From positions 5,642,001 through 5,706,000 of the forward strand of contig PYIU01000003.1 of NCBI GenBank assembly GCA_003415625.1: a stretch of 64,000 bases of DNA. The letters are read 5' to 3'. The notes under the pieces were generated by a model. It saw only the letters and a program-made list of their open reading frames with translations, searched no databases and had not been told where the DNA came from. Of this stretch, positions 23,079-34,504 are shown piece after piece; positions within the stretch are counted from its first letter, which is position 1, and each line of letters starts with the position of its first letter. The stretch is from Aquanectria penicillioides (lineage: Eukaryota > Ascomycota > Sordariomycetes > Hypocreales > Nectriaceae). A program made the position numbers and the translations under genes.

Positions 23079-24035
23079 TCAAGAAATGATAGGTAAAAGT
23101 TATTTTCTCCTCATAAGTTTATTCTGCGGCAAGGTCTCGCGTGAAGCAATTGACCATCCTAGGCCTTGAATCTAACAAGAACAGCTGTGGTGAAGGCAGC
23201 GTGCAGCGAAAACCGACACGAGGATAGCCCTGTCAATCCTCATTCTCAACGTTTTGGTTCGTATTATGATACCCGATCGTTGGATTGAGCGTGTTACTCA
23301 CTTCTTATGGGCTCAGTCTTTTACCGGCTTCATCTACCACACCTATCGGAACGATACAATCCCGAGAGACATCATGGATGAGCCTGGCAAGTTGATAGAC
23401 CTCATGCAGCATTTGATGGACACTGATATTCAGCAGCCTGAAATGGAAATCAATGTGCATGGGGTGATCTAGGATGATCCTTGAATTTAACAATGCAGGA
23501 CGAAGATCAGCAGATCTGGTTCAAATGAATGAGCTATTGGAGCAGAATGCGGGATTCGGACTACGATCATATTCAACTACGAATTCATTTGCACTCATCA
23601 CGTATGATGCCCTCACTATGGCAGGTGTTTGTTGTACGACATGACATGTATATGCTTGGTATATTTGTCTAATTCGGGCTGTTGCGTGGCTCCTATAAAG
23701 AGCACACAGTTACAACTCCCAGGTCCACAGTTTGCAGCATCCTGTCCAAGGGCTGTACGTGACCTCATATCTGGAGCCAACAAGTTCAAAAAAACACTGA
23801 TGGTCAATTCCCTACCTCCTCGGTGATACAAATAGGGAAAGCATGGCTCACCCGCGTGTCAAGCTTTCAAAAATACACAGCGCCATCCAGCCAAAAACCG
23901 TATTTTTTTCCCACACCTTGCTCCGTTCTCGCCAGGTCCTCCCATTCCTAATAAACGGACCAATCAATCATGAAAAGTATATACACAGTAGATCACATTG
24001 TCGACCAAATCAAATTGTTAAGTCTTGCACACGGT
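23079..24035. other. Intergenic with an isolated 72-codon frame
   Basis: 957 bp. The frame 23254-23472 (MVRIMIPDRWIERVTHFLW ...) reads like protein but has no partner exons I can join confidently. No other feature seen. Confidence 0.45.
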
Positions 24036-26318
24036 TTACGTTTCTTTGGCGGCCACCGAGTTGATAAGCCGTTGGTATCGAGACTGGCTTTCATGTTCTG
24101 GATCTCGGCTCGGTCTAAGAGAATGTCCCTCGATTGGGGGCGTCTCCGACTTCCCTTTGGCGGTCCAAAGTACTGAAGGTTTCACGGCGGGCTTCTGTGC
24201 CGGTGCTGTCTCTTCAGATTTAGGTGTCGAGCCGTTTGTTTTGGGTTCATCTGAGCTCACACCATCCTTGTCGTCATCTCTGATGGCTCGTGGGAGTCTC
24301 ATGGCCAAGAGAACATATTCGGCGCGTGTCATGTTGTCCATCACATCGTCCATGTATCGTCGCACCTCATCCTGCGGCGCGATTACTCTTGCCAGATTCT
24401 CTAAATGTCTACCAGTAGGTGTGTATAGACGAATGGTGACTGGTTGGTAGTAGTCCAACTTAGGATCGCCTCCGTATTCTGAGATGCTGCCCTTGCGCAC
24501 AATGAGAAAGGATGCAACAACTTGTTGACCTGATTGAGTGGGCAGGTACTCCAGGACACTAAATTTGGGGAAAAGATACCGGTCACCGTTGCCAAAATCA
24601 AACACAACGGCTGAGATATCTGGCTTGGAGGCTGGTGGCGGTCCCTTGGAACGCAATGCCTGGGGGTTGGGGTGTGAGGCGGCGTGGGGTGCTGGGGGCT
24701 TAGCTTGGCCATTCGGTATTCCATTCGGGGTCTGCTGCCTGATCTGAGAGGGAGCAGGCGAGGCTCTGGGAATAGCTCTCATATCCCGATGTAGCTTATC
24801 CAAGATATCCTTGAGATCCGTCGCATCGGTGTAGCCTGGTCGCCCTTCAGCGATTCGTCTAATCATGTCTCTAGTTTTGTGCTCTTCAAGAGCCGTCTTG
24901 ACCAGCAAAACGACCAAAGGGTCACTACGAGGTGGTGGTCTAAGTTCCGAAGACTTTTGGTTCGGGTTGGAAGCCAAGACAATGTCGAGAATGGTCCGAA
25001 CTTCGTCAGCGAAATATTTGACAGTTCTCCCATCCACGAGGAGCCGATCTGCCGATGGGCCTTGCTGACCTCCCCTGCTCCGATATTCAGCATTCAGCTG
25101 GTCGATAATCTTCTGGAAGTGTGCCAATTCCCCTTCTTTTGCTTGGCCTACGGCAACTCTCTTCATCAGGTCACGAAGCTCGGCATCTCCCGAAGCCTTT
25201 TGAGCAAGTAGGGCGATGACAGGATCGTTCGCAGTTGGCTTTGCTGCTGGGGTAGCGGGTGCAGGCGCCGGAGTTGTTGGTTTGACGACCCCAGCAGTCG
25301 GTGTGGTTTGAACGTGTGTTGCTGGGCGCGGGGCTGGTGATGCTGAAGAAGGTGCAGGGGCGCGCGCAGGGGCGATTCCAGTCGAGTGTGCAGATGCCGA
25401 AACAGAAGTATGCGGCGTCGAGTGTGCAGGCACACGAGGAATCTGTGGAGGCGTGGCAGAAGGTGCGGCAAGGGGCCTCGGGGGTAACTCGGGCTCCGTG
25501 ACGGCGTGGAGTTGTTCGTCAAGGGCGGTGCAGCAACTTTTGGGGAGGCTGTTGAGGAAGCGACTGCTTCCTGAGGTGGCTTGGGTGCTGATTGAGGCTG
25601 AGCCGGGGACAGAGCTGGACTCTGGTTGACGGGTTTCACAATTGTGGCATTGCTCGTGGTCGGCGTAGCAGTAGCTGACGCAGGCGCCAGCGGAGGAGGC
25701 ATTGAGCCGTTTGGAGGGCCATATTGAATAATCGGTCGTGACGGCTGCTTCTGGGGCTGCTGTGTTGCTGGGCTGGGCTTCGGCTTCGGGTCCTTTACCA
25801 CGTACATGGTGGCTTCGACGATGTGCGGTTCTATGGTAATGGTGACGGTGCCAACCTTGGTCATGCTGTCCTTGGGGGGTTCTTTGGGTCTTCATTGACG
25901 ATGCCCTTGCGTTTGTGAGGCTTTGTCCAGTATTTGGCAAATAAGCCATCACTGATCCATTTGTGACGAGATCGAGAGAGGGACTCGGAAAGGACGCCAC
26001 TAGAAGACGCGGTTGTCAGCGCAGATTCACAAACAAGACTAACCAAACCTGTAGCCAGGTTTGCGACTTACCTTTCACCCACAGACTGGTACTCCTTGGC
26101 CGACAGATCCTCGGGCTGCGCGACCTCGACGGTAGGCAGTGGCTTTCCAGCTTGGATCGACTTGGGCAGCGGCGGAGGTGGAGGCTCTGCGGGCTCGGGA
26201 GGTGGTGGCGGGGGGCAGCAGGCGTCTCGGAGCGCTCTCGAGGCGTGACGTTGCGCTTTTTGGCGAGTTGCTCACTGCGAGCGGCAGCCCTTGCAGGCAG
26301 CTTGCGCTTCCTCTCCAT
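24036..26318 (-). CDS. SWC3-like chromatin-remodelling (SWR1 complex) protein, frame broken three times
   Basis: Exon 1 is 26072-26318 and exon 2 is 24036-25999; the intron has GTAAGT and TAG ends. Conserved fungal blocks in order: MERKRKLPARAAARSEQLAKK; a Pro-rich linker; PLPTVEVAQPEDLSAKEYQS; LSRSRHKWISDGLFAKYWTK; EPHIVEATMYVVKDPK; a long Pro/Ala-rich region; LLAQKASGDAELRDLMKRVA; DISAVVFDFGNGDRYLFPKF; RAEYVLLAMRLPRA. The frame only holds if one base is restored at each of three C runs: 26210-26215, 25874-25879 and 25523-25525 (G runs as printed). SWC3 is a subunit of SWR1, which exchanges H2A for H2A.Z. The family call rests on memory of the fungal SWC3-domain proteins, so the symbol is left blank. 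A 23-base G run lies only 10 bp upstream of the ATG. Confidence 0.72.
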
Positions 26319-27959
26319 GACTGATACTGGGGGGGGGGGGGGGGGGGGGGGAGCGGGGAGCTAGAGACGGTGTGAAGGGATCACGCGACAAGCGATAAAC
26401 AAGGCATTATAAAGGAGGTTATTCAGAGGCGCGTCGCCGTTGGCAGGGGGAGGCGTGAGGCAGAGGAGCTCGACGCTGAGGCAGCGAGCGGCGGCGTCGG
26501 GCGCGAGGCCGAAGCCAGCGGGAATGAGAGGGCAAGAGCTTCAAGAGCTAGGACTGGCGAGGGCGCAGGATGAAGCGAGTGGAGGGGCGAGGACCCGAAA
26601 GCAAGAGAAGAACAAGCCAAAGTGGCGGCGAGCGGGAAACACGTACAACGTGGGAAGAGGCAAGTGGAAAGCGGAAGCGAGTGGGAATGGGAACGAGAAT
26701 GAGTCTGGGAACCATACACGGTCTGAGGCGAGATGGAGGTGCGGCGCCGCGGCGGCACGAGCAGGTAGGCGGGTACCTGTTCCCAAGTCCCACAGGCGGG
26801 CAACCACCCAAAGGAACAGCGAGGGTCAGCGAGTGCAGCGAGCACCCCAAGTACTACCCGCCAAAAAGGGCTCCCGACAGGCGACCAGAACAGTGCAACG
26901 CTGCTCACGCTAAGCTGCCAGATGGAGCATGGAGAGCAAATCCGGGGTTGTGATTGGTTCCGGCCCTTGGAGTGGACGGGGGACGAGGCGGAAAGGCCGC
27001 TAGCGCGTCGTGCGCCGGGGACGACTGGGGGGGCAGCGCTGGACCGCTGCAATGTGTGCCGCCATGCATTCATCAGATGGGCGGGCGCGTGGTGCGCGTC
27101 GGGTGCGACAGTCCTGTACCGTGCTAGCCATCTCCACCTCTCGCTCCAGCTGCCTACCTACCTCGGGGAAATATTCCGAGACTCTGAGGCCACAGCAGCG
27201 CCGAGCGTGCCCAGACGGGGGCGGGAGGGATTTTCCTTCCAGGTGCAGCTTGACAAAGCCCAGGACAGGCGCCATGGGGGCCCCCGGAAGCCCGAGGCCC
27301 TGAAGGAAGTGGCCTGTAGTTGCGCCGCTGTAAGTAATCCTTCCCAGAGGACGATGGTTACACTAGGCCAAGAGTGGGCGCCTTACTCAGAGGCGCGCAT
27401 TGTTCGATCTCGGTCCCGTATGAGCTTTTCGACCGGCTGGCGAGAACAAGCCGAGAAAGGAAAAGAAAAGGAATAAAATTTGTCGCTGGGTGCTTCTTAT
27501 CATTTCTACTCGGCACTATCGCTGTTTCCTGCACCCACACACCCTTCATCGCTCATCCAACTGGCCCATCTCTCCCCGTCTGTCGTTGCATCCACCCTGC
27601 CAGGAGTCTGGAGGCTCTGGTCTTAGCGGACGATCTAGGCCTGCTGTGTGGGTCTGCACCTGTTACAGCCGCATTGTCCTCTGCAGCCCGTCACCACGCG
27701 CCTGCTTTATCACGAGTACCTCCCCTGCCGCCCTTCCCCGCACCCAGCCCAAAGTACATCTGATCCGAGCCACAGGACTTTGGGGTCATGGGCATGGCTT
27801 AGCGCGGCACCCCCAACGTCTGATTCAACCTCAGGCCTAGACTCTCCCAGTCGGATTCTCCATGACGCGGCGCTTGTTCTCGACGCCGTCTCGGTATTTG
27901 ACCCTCTGATCTGATTGATTCACCTGTATTTAAGTGGATGTAAGTTCCTCTTCCCAAGT
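26319..27959. promoter_or_regulatory. GC-rich divergent intergenic region
   Basis: 1.64 kb between the SWC3-like gene and the ABHD12-like gene. It begins with a 23-G homopolymer (26329-26351). The stretch 26400-27350 is GC-rich, with long frames on both strands (up to 216 codons) rich in Ser, Pro, Arg and Ala, typical of GC-rich noncoding DNA. CT-rich stretches near 27700 precede the plus-strand gene. Confidence 0.55.
26329..26351. repeat. Homopolymer of 23 G
   Basis: Unbroken G run in the 5' leader of the minus-strand SWC3-like gene, where the mRNA would carry 23 C close to the start codon. Its true length is uncertain. Confidence 0.85.
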
Positions 27960-29456
27960 ATGACCCCTGAGTCTATCATGGAACTCCCGATGCATCCCGC
28001 CCTGCGGTCCGCGATCATCGCCGTGGTCGCGCCCCTTGGCTTGTATTTCCTCTTCCTTGGTCTAGGCGTCACTCCATTCTTCCAGAGACAGTAAGGCAGC
28101 AATTTCCCAATCCCAATCCGTTTTGGTTCCGCCCCTGACACTGCATCGGTAGCTTTCTATACATGCACAGAGTCCATACGCTTTGGTGGGCAGACGTCAA
28201 CAATCCTGAACAATGGGGATTTGCTCGTGAGTGAAACCTTCCATCATGTTGCACGTGATGTCTTTCCAAACACTGACCGATTTCGATTCCAGACAACCAA
28301 GTGACACCGTTTTCTATTCCCACGCTTGATGGTGAGACTATTTACGCTTGGCACATCCTCCCACTACCCCTGTATCTTCAGAATGAGGCCTATGTTGCCG
28401 CCCAGGATCCGGGCTTCTCGGGCGACTTCACGAAGACAAAATCATTCCGCATGCTTAAAGAGGATCCAGAATCTCGATTAGTGCTTTACTGTAAGTTTGT
28501 GACTCTATCGCGCCATTTCATTGGTCCACCACGCTAATCTTGTGACCGCCCAGTTCACGGTGTAAGTTAGCAAATTTTGACGTTTATGCGACTGACGTGG
28601 TCTAATTCGTAGCAGAACGCAGGTCACGTTGCCCAAGGCTTTCGTCCCGACAGCTACCACACCCTCACTGATACTTCCTCTTACCACGTCATCGCCATCG
28701 ATTATCGTGGATTTGGCCACTCCACTGGATCGCCCACAGAGGCGGGCATCATTCAAGATGCTTCCGCTCTCGTCGACTGGGCATTAAATGTGGCTGAAAT
28801 CCCCCCAATCGCGTAGTATTACTTGGGCAGAGCCTAGGAACCGCCGTCGTCAGCGGCGTGGCAGAGAAATACGCCCTGCAAGGCGTCGAGTTCGCTGGCA
28901 TCACTCTCGTCGCGGGCTTTAGTGACTTGGCATCCTTACTGACTGGATATCGCATTGCCGGCATATTCCCTGTGTTAGCACCTTTGCGTGCATGGCCATG
29001 GTTAGTACGCAGCTTGAATCATTTCGTGGTAGATAAATGGCACTCTACCCATCGGCTGGCCAATATCGTTCGTCACACCAATGGCCGGCTGAGGATCAAC
29101 TTGATTCACGCCAAGAATGACCCAGATATTCCCTGGACCGAGGACAATGTTCTCTTCCGGGCTGCAGCCAACGAGACGGTGGGGATTCTGGATGACGCTG
29201 AATTTGACGCTTGGAAAGAACAGCGGACTATCCGGAAAGGTGACGATGCCTTCGTTGCCACCTGGACGGCGGAGCCTGACATCATTATCCGACAGGAATT
29301 GTTCCCGTATGGAGGTATAATGGCTATTCCCAATGCATTCACCAACAAAGCTGACCAAAATTCGCAGGCCACAATGACATAATGGGATATGCGCCCGTTA
29401 CGCTTGCCATCATGAGAGCCTTTGATTTGCATGGGACGACGTACGCTGAAAACTGA
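27960..29456 (+). CDS. ABHD12-like membrane-anchored serine hydrolase, frame broken at a C run
   Basis: Six exons: 27960-28090, 28153-28226, 28293-28490, an 8-nt microexon 28554-28561, 28616-29314 and 29368-29456. An N-terminal membrane segment (SAIIAVVAPLGLYFLFLGLG) precedes an alpha/beta-hydrolase domain. The join at the microexon gives LVLYFHGNAGHVAQGFRPDS, the oxyanion-hole block of ABHD12/13 proteins. Then come IAIDYRGFGHS, the nucleophile GQSLG, HAKNDPDIPW and the His in GGHNDIMGY. The frame stops at AEIPPIA; restoring one C in the run 28801-28806 gives PPNRVVLLGQSLGTAVVSG and continues to the end. ABHD12 relatives cleave lysophospholipids or monoacylglycerols; the substrate here is unknown. 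About 415 residues after correction. Confidence 0.88.
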
Positions 29457-29839
29457 AACCTCTGGGTCCTGCTGGAAGCAGTGTGTGGGGGGTAGAACAT
29501 TTTAGACGAGAGACAGAATTCCAATAAACGTTTCGTTTAAGCTCAAAGTTTGGGTACGAGACAGCCACATGCTGCCGCCCGTTTTGCCGCGAAACCCGGG
29601 CGAGAGCGATAGCGACCTGGAACGTCAGCTCGGGTCTCTCCATGACAGCCTGCGGTCTAGCCTCACTAATACGGAAAATGGTTCCTGGATAGCTCAATGC
29701 TGCGGCAGCCACTCTTTATCACGAGTCGTGCTTAGCCCACTTTGCGCTTAGTCTTACACGTGATGGCTGTACTTAACTGTGGGCAACAGCATCCCGGTTT
29801 CTTCGTGAGGAGAGATGCGATTCTTGGATTAAACAAAAA
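29457..29839. other. Intergenic, no gene seen
   Basis: 383 bp between tandem genes; holds the promoter of the next gene. No repeat seen. Confidence 0.5.
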
Positions 29840-31770
29840 ATGCCGTCCATTCTGTATGACTGCGGCACTCGCCGCACTACTATCCCCATTTATCTTCAGT
29901 GCGGGGCGTGCGGTTTCACTTTAAATGTCGGCGACCGCATTATAGCACGTAAGGAACTCTGACGGCCCTCTGTGCGACTCCATTTCCCCAGCAGGCCACG
30001 AGCTGACTCAAATTCAACCTCTAGTCCGTGGGACGAACCAGTCCGTCGTCGTTCAAAAACGCGATGTCGGCGGTTTTCCTAGCACCAGGTATTGCGACCG
30101 GGGTGAGTCGCTCTCTCTGCAGCGCAGCTGGATCGCCTGGCCCCGTGACAGTGGCTCTGAATACGCCACTGTCCACGAAGACTGTCTCAGGCTCTACACG
30201 CAAGCATGTCAAGCCGACGACAAGATCCGTCGCTTATGGATAGCATCTTGCTGGCGGCGGCCTTGGTTCGAAGCCGAACCGCTCAATCTGCCACCCAACC
30301 TTAATGTCATCGACGCAATGGATCTCGCTGCCGACATATGCAATCTGCCGGAACTCCGCTCTCTGCCAGTGGAGGTGTCCGAGATGATATGGGATCAGTC
30401 ACCACCAATCAACCTATGGCGTTACAGTTCCGTCCTGGATCTTGCTAAGACTATGTCCGAAGCTGAGCCCATTGAGCAGGTTTCGGTGCCCCTCGGTGAC
30501 ATCGTCTCGTGGCGCCGCGGAAGCCGGCCCATCGTTAAACGAGGCGTTCAACAGCCGATTGTTCGCCTTATTATTGATTCTCAGGGACTGAAGCAGATCG
30601 AGCGACTATCTGACATGCCCCCAGTATGCAAATATCGATCCGACAATATGGTATATGTCGTCTGGCCACTTCAGGAATTATCTGGTGCGACAGTGCTTTT
30701 CAAGGTATGATCCTTGACTTTTCGTACATTATTCCCCATTTACTGATCTCATGCAGCTTGGGCTCGCCCGCTTGGGTGGCTCCATGAAGTCAATGCCTAA
30801 CTATACATGGGATACACCAACTCCTCCGGTTCTCCGCCAATGTCTCCCATATACTCGCAACATTCCCTTGATTTCCCGCTTCGCCACCATCAACACTAAG
30901 AACTGCACTGGAATTACTTTTTTCATCTCGCCTTATAGAGTAAACGCCATTCATGCCCACACCCCAGAAGCTCCCACCGCCTCGCCAGCATGGGAACGTC
31001 TCATGTACCAAGACCAGCGAGAGATCGTTTGGATCTATCTCCCACTCAGCCCTAACGATAGGATCACGGCATTTGGCCTACGAATGAAAATGTTTGCAGG
31101 CCGTGGGATGACTAGCATCCCTTGTTTCCTAGTAAGTCTTACCAGCGCTTTGCGAGTTCTTCATTCGGTCAAACTGACACGACGACAGGTTCGCATGTCG
31201 AAATCAGGGGACATCGCATTGGGCCCATTGCACGAGGATTCCACAGAGGACTTTGTTTTGAGTACGAAAGGCCAACCCACCCTTATCCACAATGTGTCAG
31301 AGCTCGATCCGATGTCCATTTTCGGCGTCTATCCTCCAACGTCAGAAAAGGTCAAGATTGAGCCACCACTACCGTCACAAAGGCTCTTCCACTACAACGC
31401 ATGTTTTTCGTCAGCCTCCCTTGAGGGTATTGCAAGCATCGAGGTCTTCCAGGATAAAAGCACGGGCCTATGCCGAGGCATGTTAGTGGAATACGAGAGC
31501 GGGGCTCGCAGAGCCCTTGGGCAGTGCCGAGTGGGAGTTGATGAGGCTCAGAAGACGACCAGGCCCAAATCATTTTGCTTCTTCGAGCACCATCTACCAA
31601 ACGAACCAGATGTGCCTCGGACAGTGCAAGTAAAATGCACTGCAGATTCCGACCATGCGCATGAAGGATCGGAATGGCAATGTTACGAAATGACAGGTAC
31701 TCTGGAGTGTTGGGTCTTTGGCGAGAACATGGCCCTGGCAGTGACAACTGCGCAACCGGATCGACATTGA
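29840..31770 (+). CDS. Hypothetical fungal protein, four exons, N-terminal CxxC
   Basis: Exons 29840-29948, 29992-30704, 30757-31131 and 31189-31770 join in phase to 592 residues. The N-terminus (ILYDCGTRRTTIPIYLQCGACGF) has a CxxC-type Cys pair, followed by a region with DRGESLSLQRSWIAWPRD and RRPWFEAEPLNLPP. The part around 170-200 (LRSLPVEVSEMIWDQSPP) resembles the opening of fungal F-box-like proteins. The C-terminal 330 residues contain Trp-rich strands (FISPYRVNAIHAH, IVWIYLPLSPNDRITAFGLR, FSSASLEGIASIEVFQDKS) and look like a fungal-specific globular domain often found in expanded families. No signal peptide or membrane segment. No firm function; the F-box relation is a guess. Confidence 0.78.
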
Positions 31771-32421
31771 AACAGGAAGCTTGTGTTTTCCACGCCAGAT
31801 GAATCAGGAACCTCAGGCTGGGAGGTGCTCCTACACCAAATACATAAACGACAGACGCCACACGGAATGAAAATGAGTGCCCAAATACATGAATAGAGGT
31901 GTGGAAACATTTGAGGAGTTGCATGATGCATACTGCATACAACGGTGCGAGGGCGTTAAAGTAATCACGGTCACTTTTTTTTTCTCTTTTTTTCTATTTT
32001 TTTAACCGATAGGAGGGGGTCTCCTGCTAGTACTAATTGGTGCTTTTGTTGAATATGCTTGGGATTAGACTTGTCGAGAATGCTTGTGCAATTTGACATA
32101 CAAGCTTTGCGTTGACCCTCGTGGCTCATTTATTTTCAATGCCTCCTCATCACGGTTGCCTAATCACCTATATATGTGTGGGCGTTCACTGGCGACTTGC
32201 AACAACGCCAGGTGTCTTTTAATTGAACTGCAGCGCATCATCAGTCCAACCCCGCAGTCTTGTGTGCGTCCCTTAGGTGTTGACTGCTAAATTACCCCAC
32301 CACAAAGAGCTCCCCAGTTCTGGTTCTCGACCCAAAAGTCGGCAGCGCATCCCACGAGGTCGATCCATCCCTCCCACACTCAAACCCTCCGCCATCTCGA
32401 AACACCCTTGCCTCGCCAACA
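31771..32421. other. Intergenic, NMT promoter
   Basis: 651 bp. A T-rich block (about 31974-32002) marks the 3' end region of the upstream gene. A CA/CT-rich leader precedes the NMT start. No gene seen. Confidence 0.55.
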
Positions 32422-34234
32422 ATGCCGCCCGAGGATTCCAAGCCCACCGAGCCTGTCGTCGACGACAAGGGCAAGGACAAGGAGGTTGCTGCCGAGTCCG
32501 AAGACGATGACGATGACGAGCCCACCACCGCTGGCGGCGACGCCCCCGCCACGGGCGACAAGAAGAAGAAGAAGAAGTCGAAGCGCACCAAGATCAAGGA
32601 GACCTTGACCGGAAAGCCGGCGGACCCCGAAACAGACCTGAAGAAGGCACTATCCAACCTCACCCCCCAGCAGCTCCAGGAGTTCATTGCTCTCAACCCA
32701 GCGCTGGCCAAGGAGGTGTCCGAGGCCTCGGGCAGCGCCAACCCTTCGGCCGACGACGCCGCGCAGCTGCTGCGCAAGCTCAACCTCCAAGACATCATGA
32801 CGGGCCTAGCCGCCAGCGGGAAGAACGCAAAGGATATGGGCTCATACAAGTTCTGGCAGACACAGCCTGTGCCGCGGTTCGGCGAGGAGGGCCAGCTTGA
32901 GGAGGGCCCTCTGCGTAACCAAAAGGTCGAGGACGTGCCCAAGGAGCCTGCGCCGCTCGTCGCCGGGTTCGAGTGGGTGGAGATGGACTTGACCAATGAC
33001 GATGAGATCAAGGAGGTTTATGAGCTGCTCAACGGCCATTATGTCGAGGACGACGAGGCCATGTTCCGATTCAACTACTCTCCTTCAATCCTGCGATGGT
33101 ACGAACCAGCACCCTTCCCCCACTGCTTACGGTCACATAGCTAATAATTCTTACATCATCTAGGGCCATGATGCCTCCCGGCTGGAAGAAGGAATACCAT
33201 GTCGGTGTACGCGCCTCTCAGTCTCGCAAGCTCGTCGCCTTCATCTCCGCCATTCCTGTCAACCTCCGTGTCCGTAACAACAACGTGATGTGCTCCGAGG
33301 TCAACTTCCTGTCTATCCACAAGAAGCTTCGTGGCAAGCGCCTCACCCCCGTCCTCATCAAGGAAATCACCCGCCGCAGCAACCTCAATGAGATTTGGCA
33401 AGGTCTCTACACTGCCGGAGTTGTCCTCCCCAAGCCCGTCAGCACCTGCCGCTATTACCACCGCGCCCTCAACTGGCAGAAGCTCTACGAGGTCGGCTTC
33501 AGCCCGCTCCCTCCCAACAGCAAGCCCCAGTATCAGGTTCGCAAGTACGCCCTCCCTGAGAGCACGAGCACCCGCGGCCTACGAGCTATGCAAGAGAAGG
33601 ACCTCGATGCAGTCATGGACTTGTACCATAGATACGCGAAAAGATTCGACATGGCTCCTGAATTCACCCGCGAGGAGGCCTTCCACTGGTTCGTGCCCAA
33701 GGTTGAGCCCAGTGGCGAGCAGGTTGTCTGGACCTATGTTGTCGAGGTAAAGCAACCCCCCCCCCCCCCCCCCCAGAACACTATCCAAGAAACAGAAGAA
33801 AAAAAGAAAGTCAAGCTAATGCAAGAGGACAGGACAATGACAAGAAAATTACTGATTTCTTCTCCTTTTTCTGCATTGAGTCATCGGTTATTGGAAACCC
33901 CAAGCACAACGTCATCCGTGTCGCTTATATGTTCTACTATGGAACTGAGGTCGGCCTGCAAACGCCCGTCGACAAGCCCGCCCTCAAGACCCGCCTCAAC
34001 GAGCTCGTTCACGACGCCCTCATCCTGGCCAAGAAGTACAAATTTGATGTCTTCAACGCCCTGTCCCTCATGGACAATGCCCTGTTCCTCGAGCAGCAGA
34101 AGTTTGGTGGTGGCGATGGCCAGCTGCACTACTACCTCTTCAACTACCGGCTCAACCCCATCGGCGGTGGCGTTGACAGGAAAAACCAGCTCGACGAGGA
34201 GAACCTCAGCGGTATTGGAACGGTTATGCCTTAG
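32422..34234 (+). CDS. NMT1: Glycylpeptide N-tetradecanoyltransferase (N-myristoyltransferase)
   Basis: Transfers myristate from myristoyl-CoA to the N-terminal Gly of target proteins in the cytosol. Exons 32422-33098, 33164-33746 and 33833-34234 give 553 residues. The N-terminus is acidic, then basic (a KKKKKK run), as in ribosome-associating NMTs. The catalytic core has [111 protein letters not shown] and [15 protein letters not shown], with the C-terminal [13 protein letters not shown]. The C-terminal carboxylate region that acts in catalysis is present, ending IGTVMP. Intron 2 carries a 19-C run. Confidence 0.97.
33756..33774. repeat. Homopolymer of 19 C in NMT intron 2
   Basis: Unbroken C run just after the GTAAAG donor of intron 2. 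Homopolymers of this length are easily miscounted. Confidence 0.85.
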
Positions 34235-34504
34235 GCTCCGAGTTTGGTTTGGGGCAAAAAGGGCGAGAGTTGCAACATCTGAGTTTCATGTCTATATTTG
34301 AGACGTTACGATTGGCAGAAGCCCTCAAGGTAAAACCAAATCTAAAAAAGAATAAAAAACGAATATCTGTACGAGGAGATGAAATATCCAACAGTCAAAT
34401 ACGATTACCAGGTATATATCACTTAGTTCCTCCATCTTTTGAGACATTCGCATAAGCCCTCGTAAGCCCTCGTGAAACGTCAGCTCGTCTTCACCCTTGA
34501 CCTA

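Noticed and set aside
26423..27073. 216-codon minus-strand frame in GC-rich DNA
   Set aside because: Ser/Pro/Leu/Ala-rich and mirrored by equally long frames on the other strand; explained by base composition.
32292..33011. 239-codon minus-strand frame opposite NMT
   Set aside because: Shadow of NMT exon 1; Ser runs come from the Asp/Glu/Lys codons of the N-terminus.
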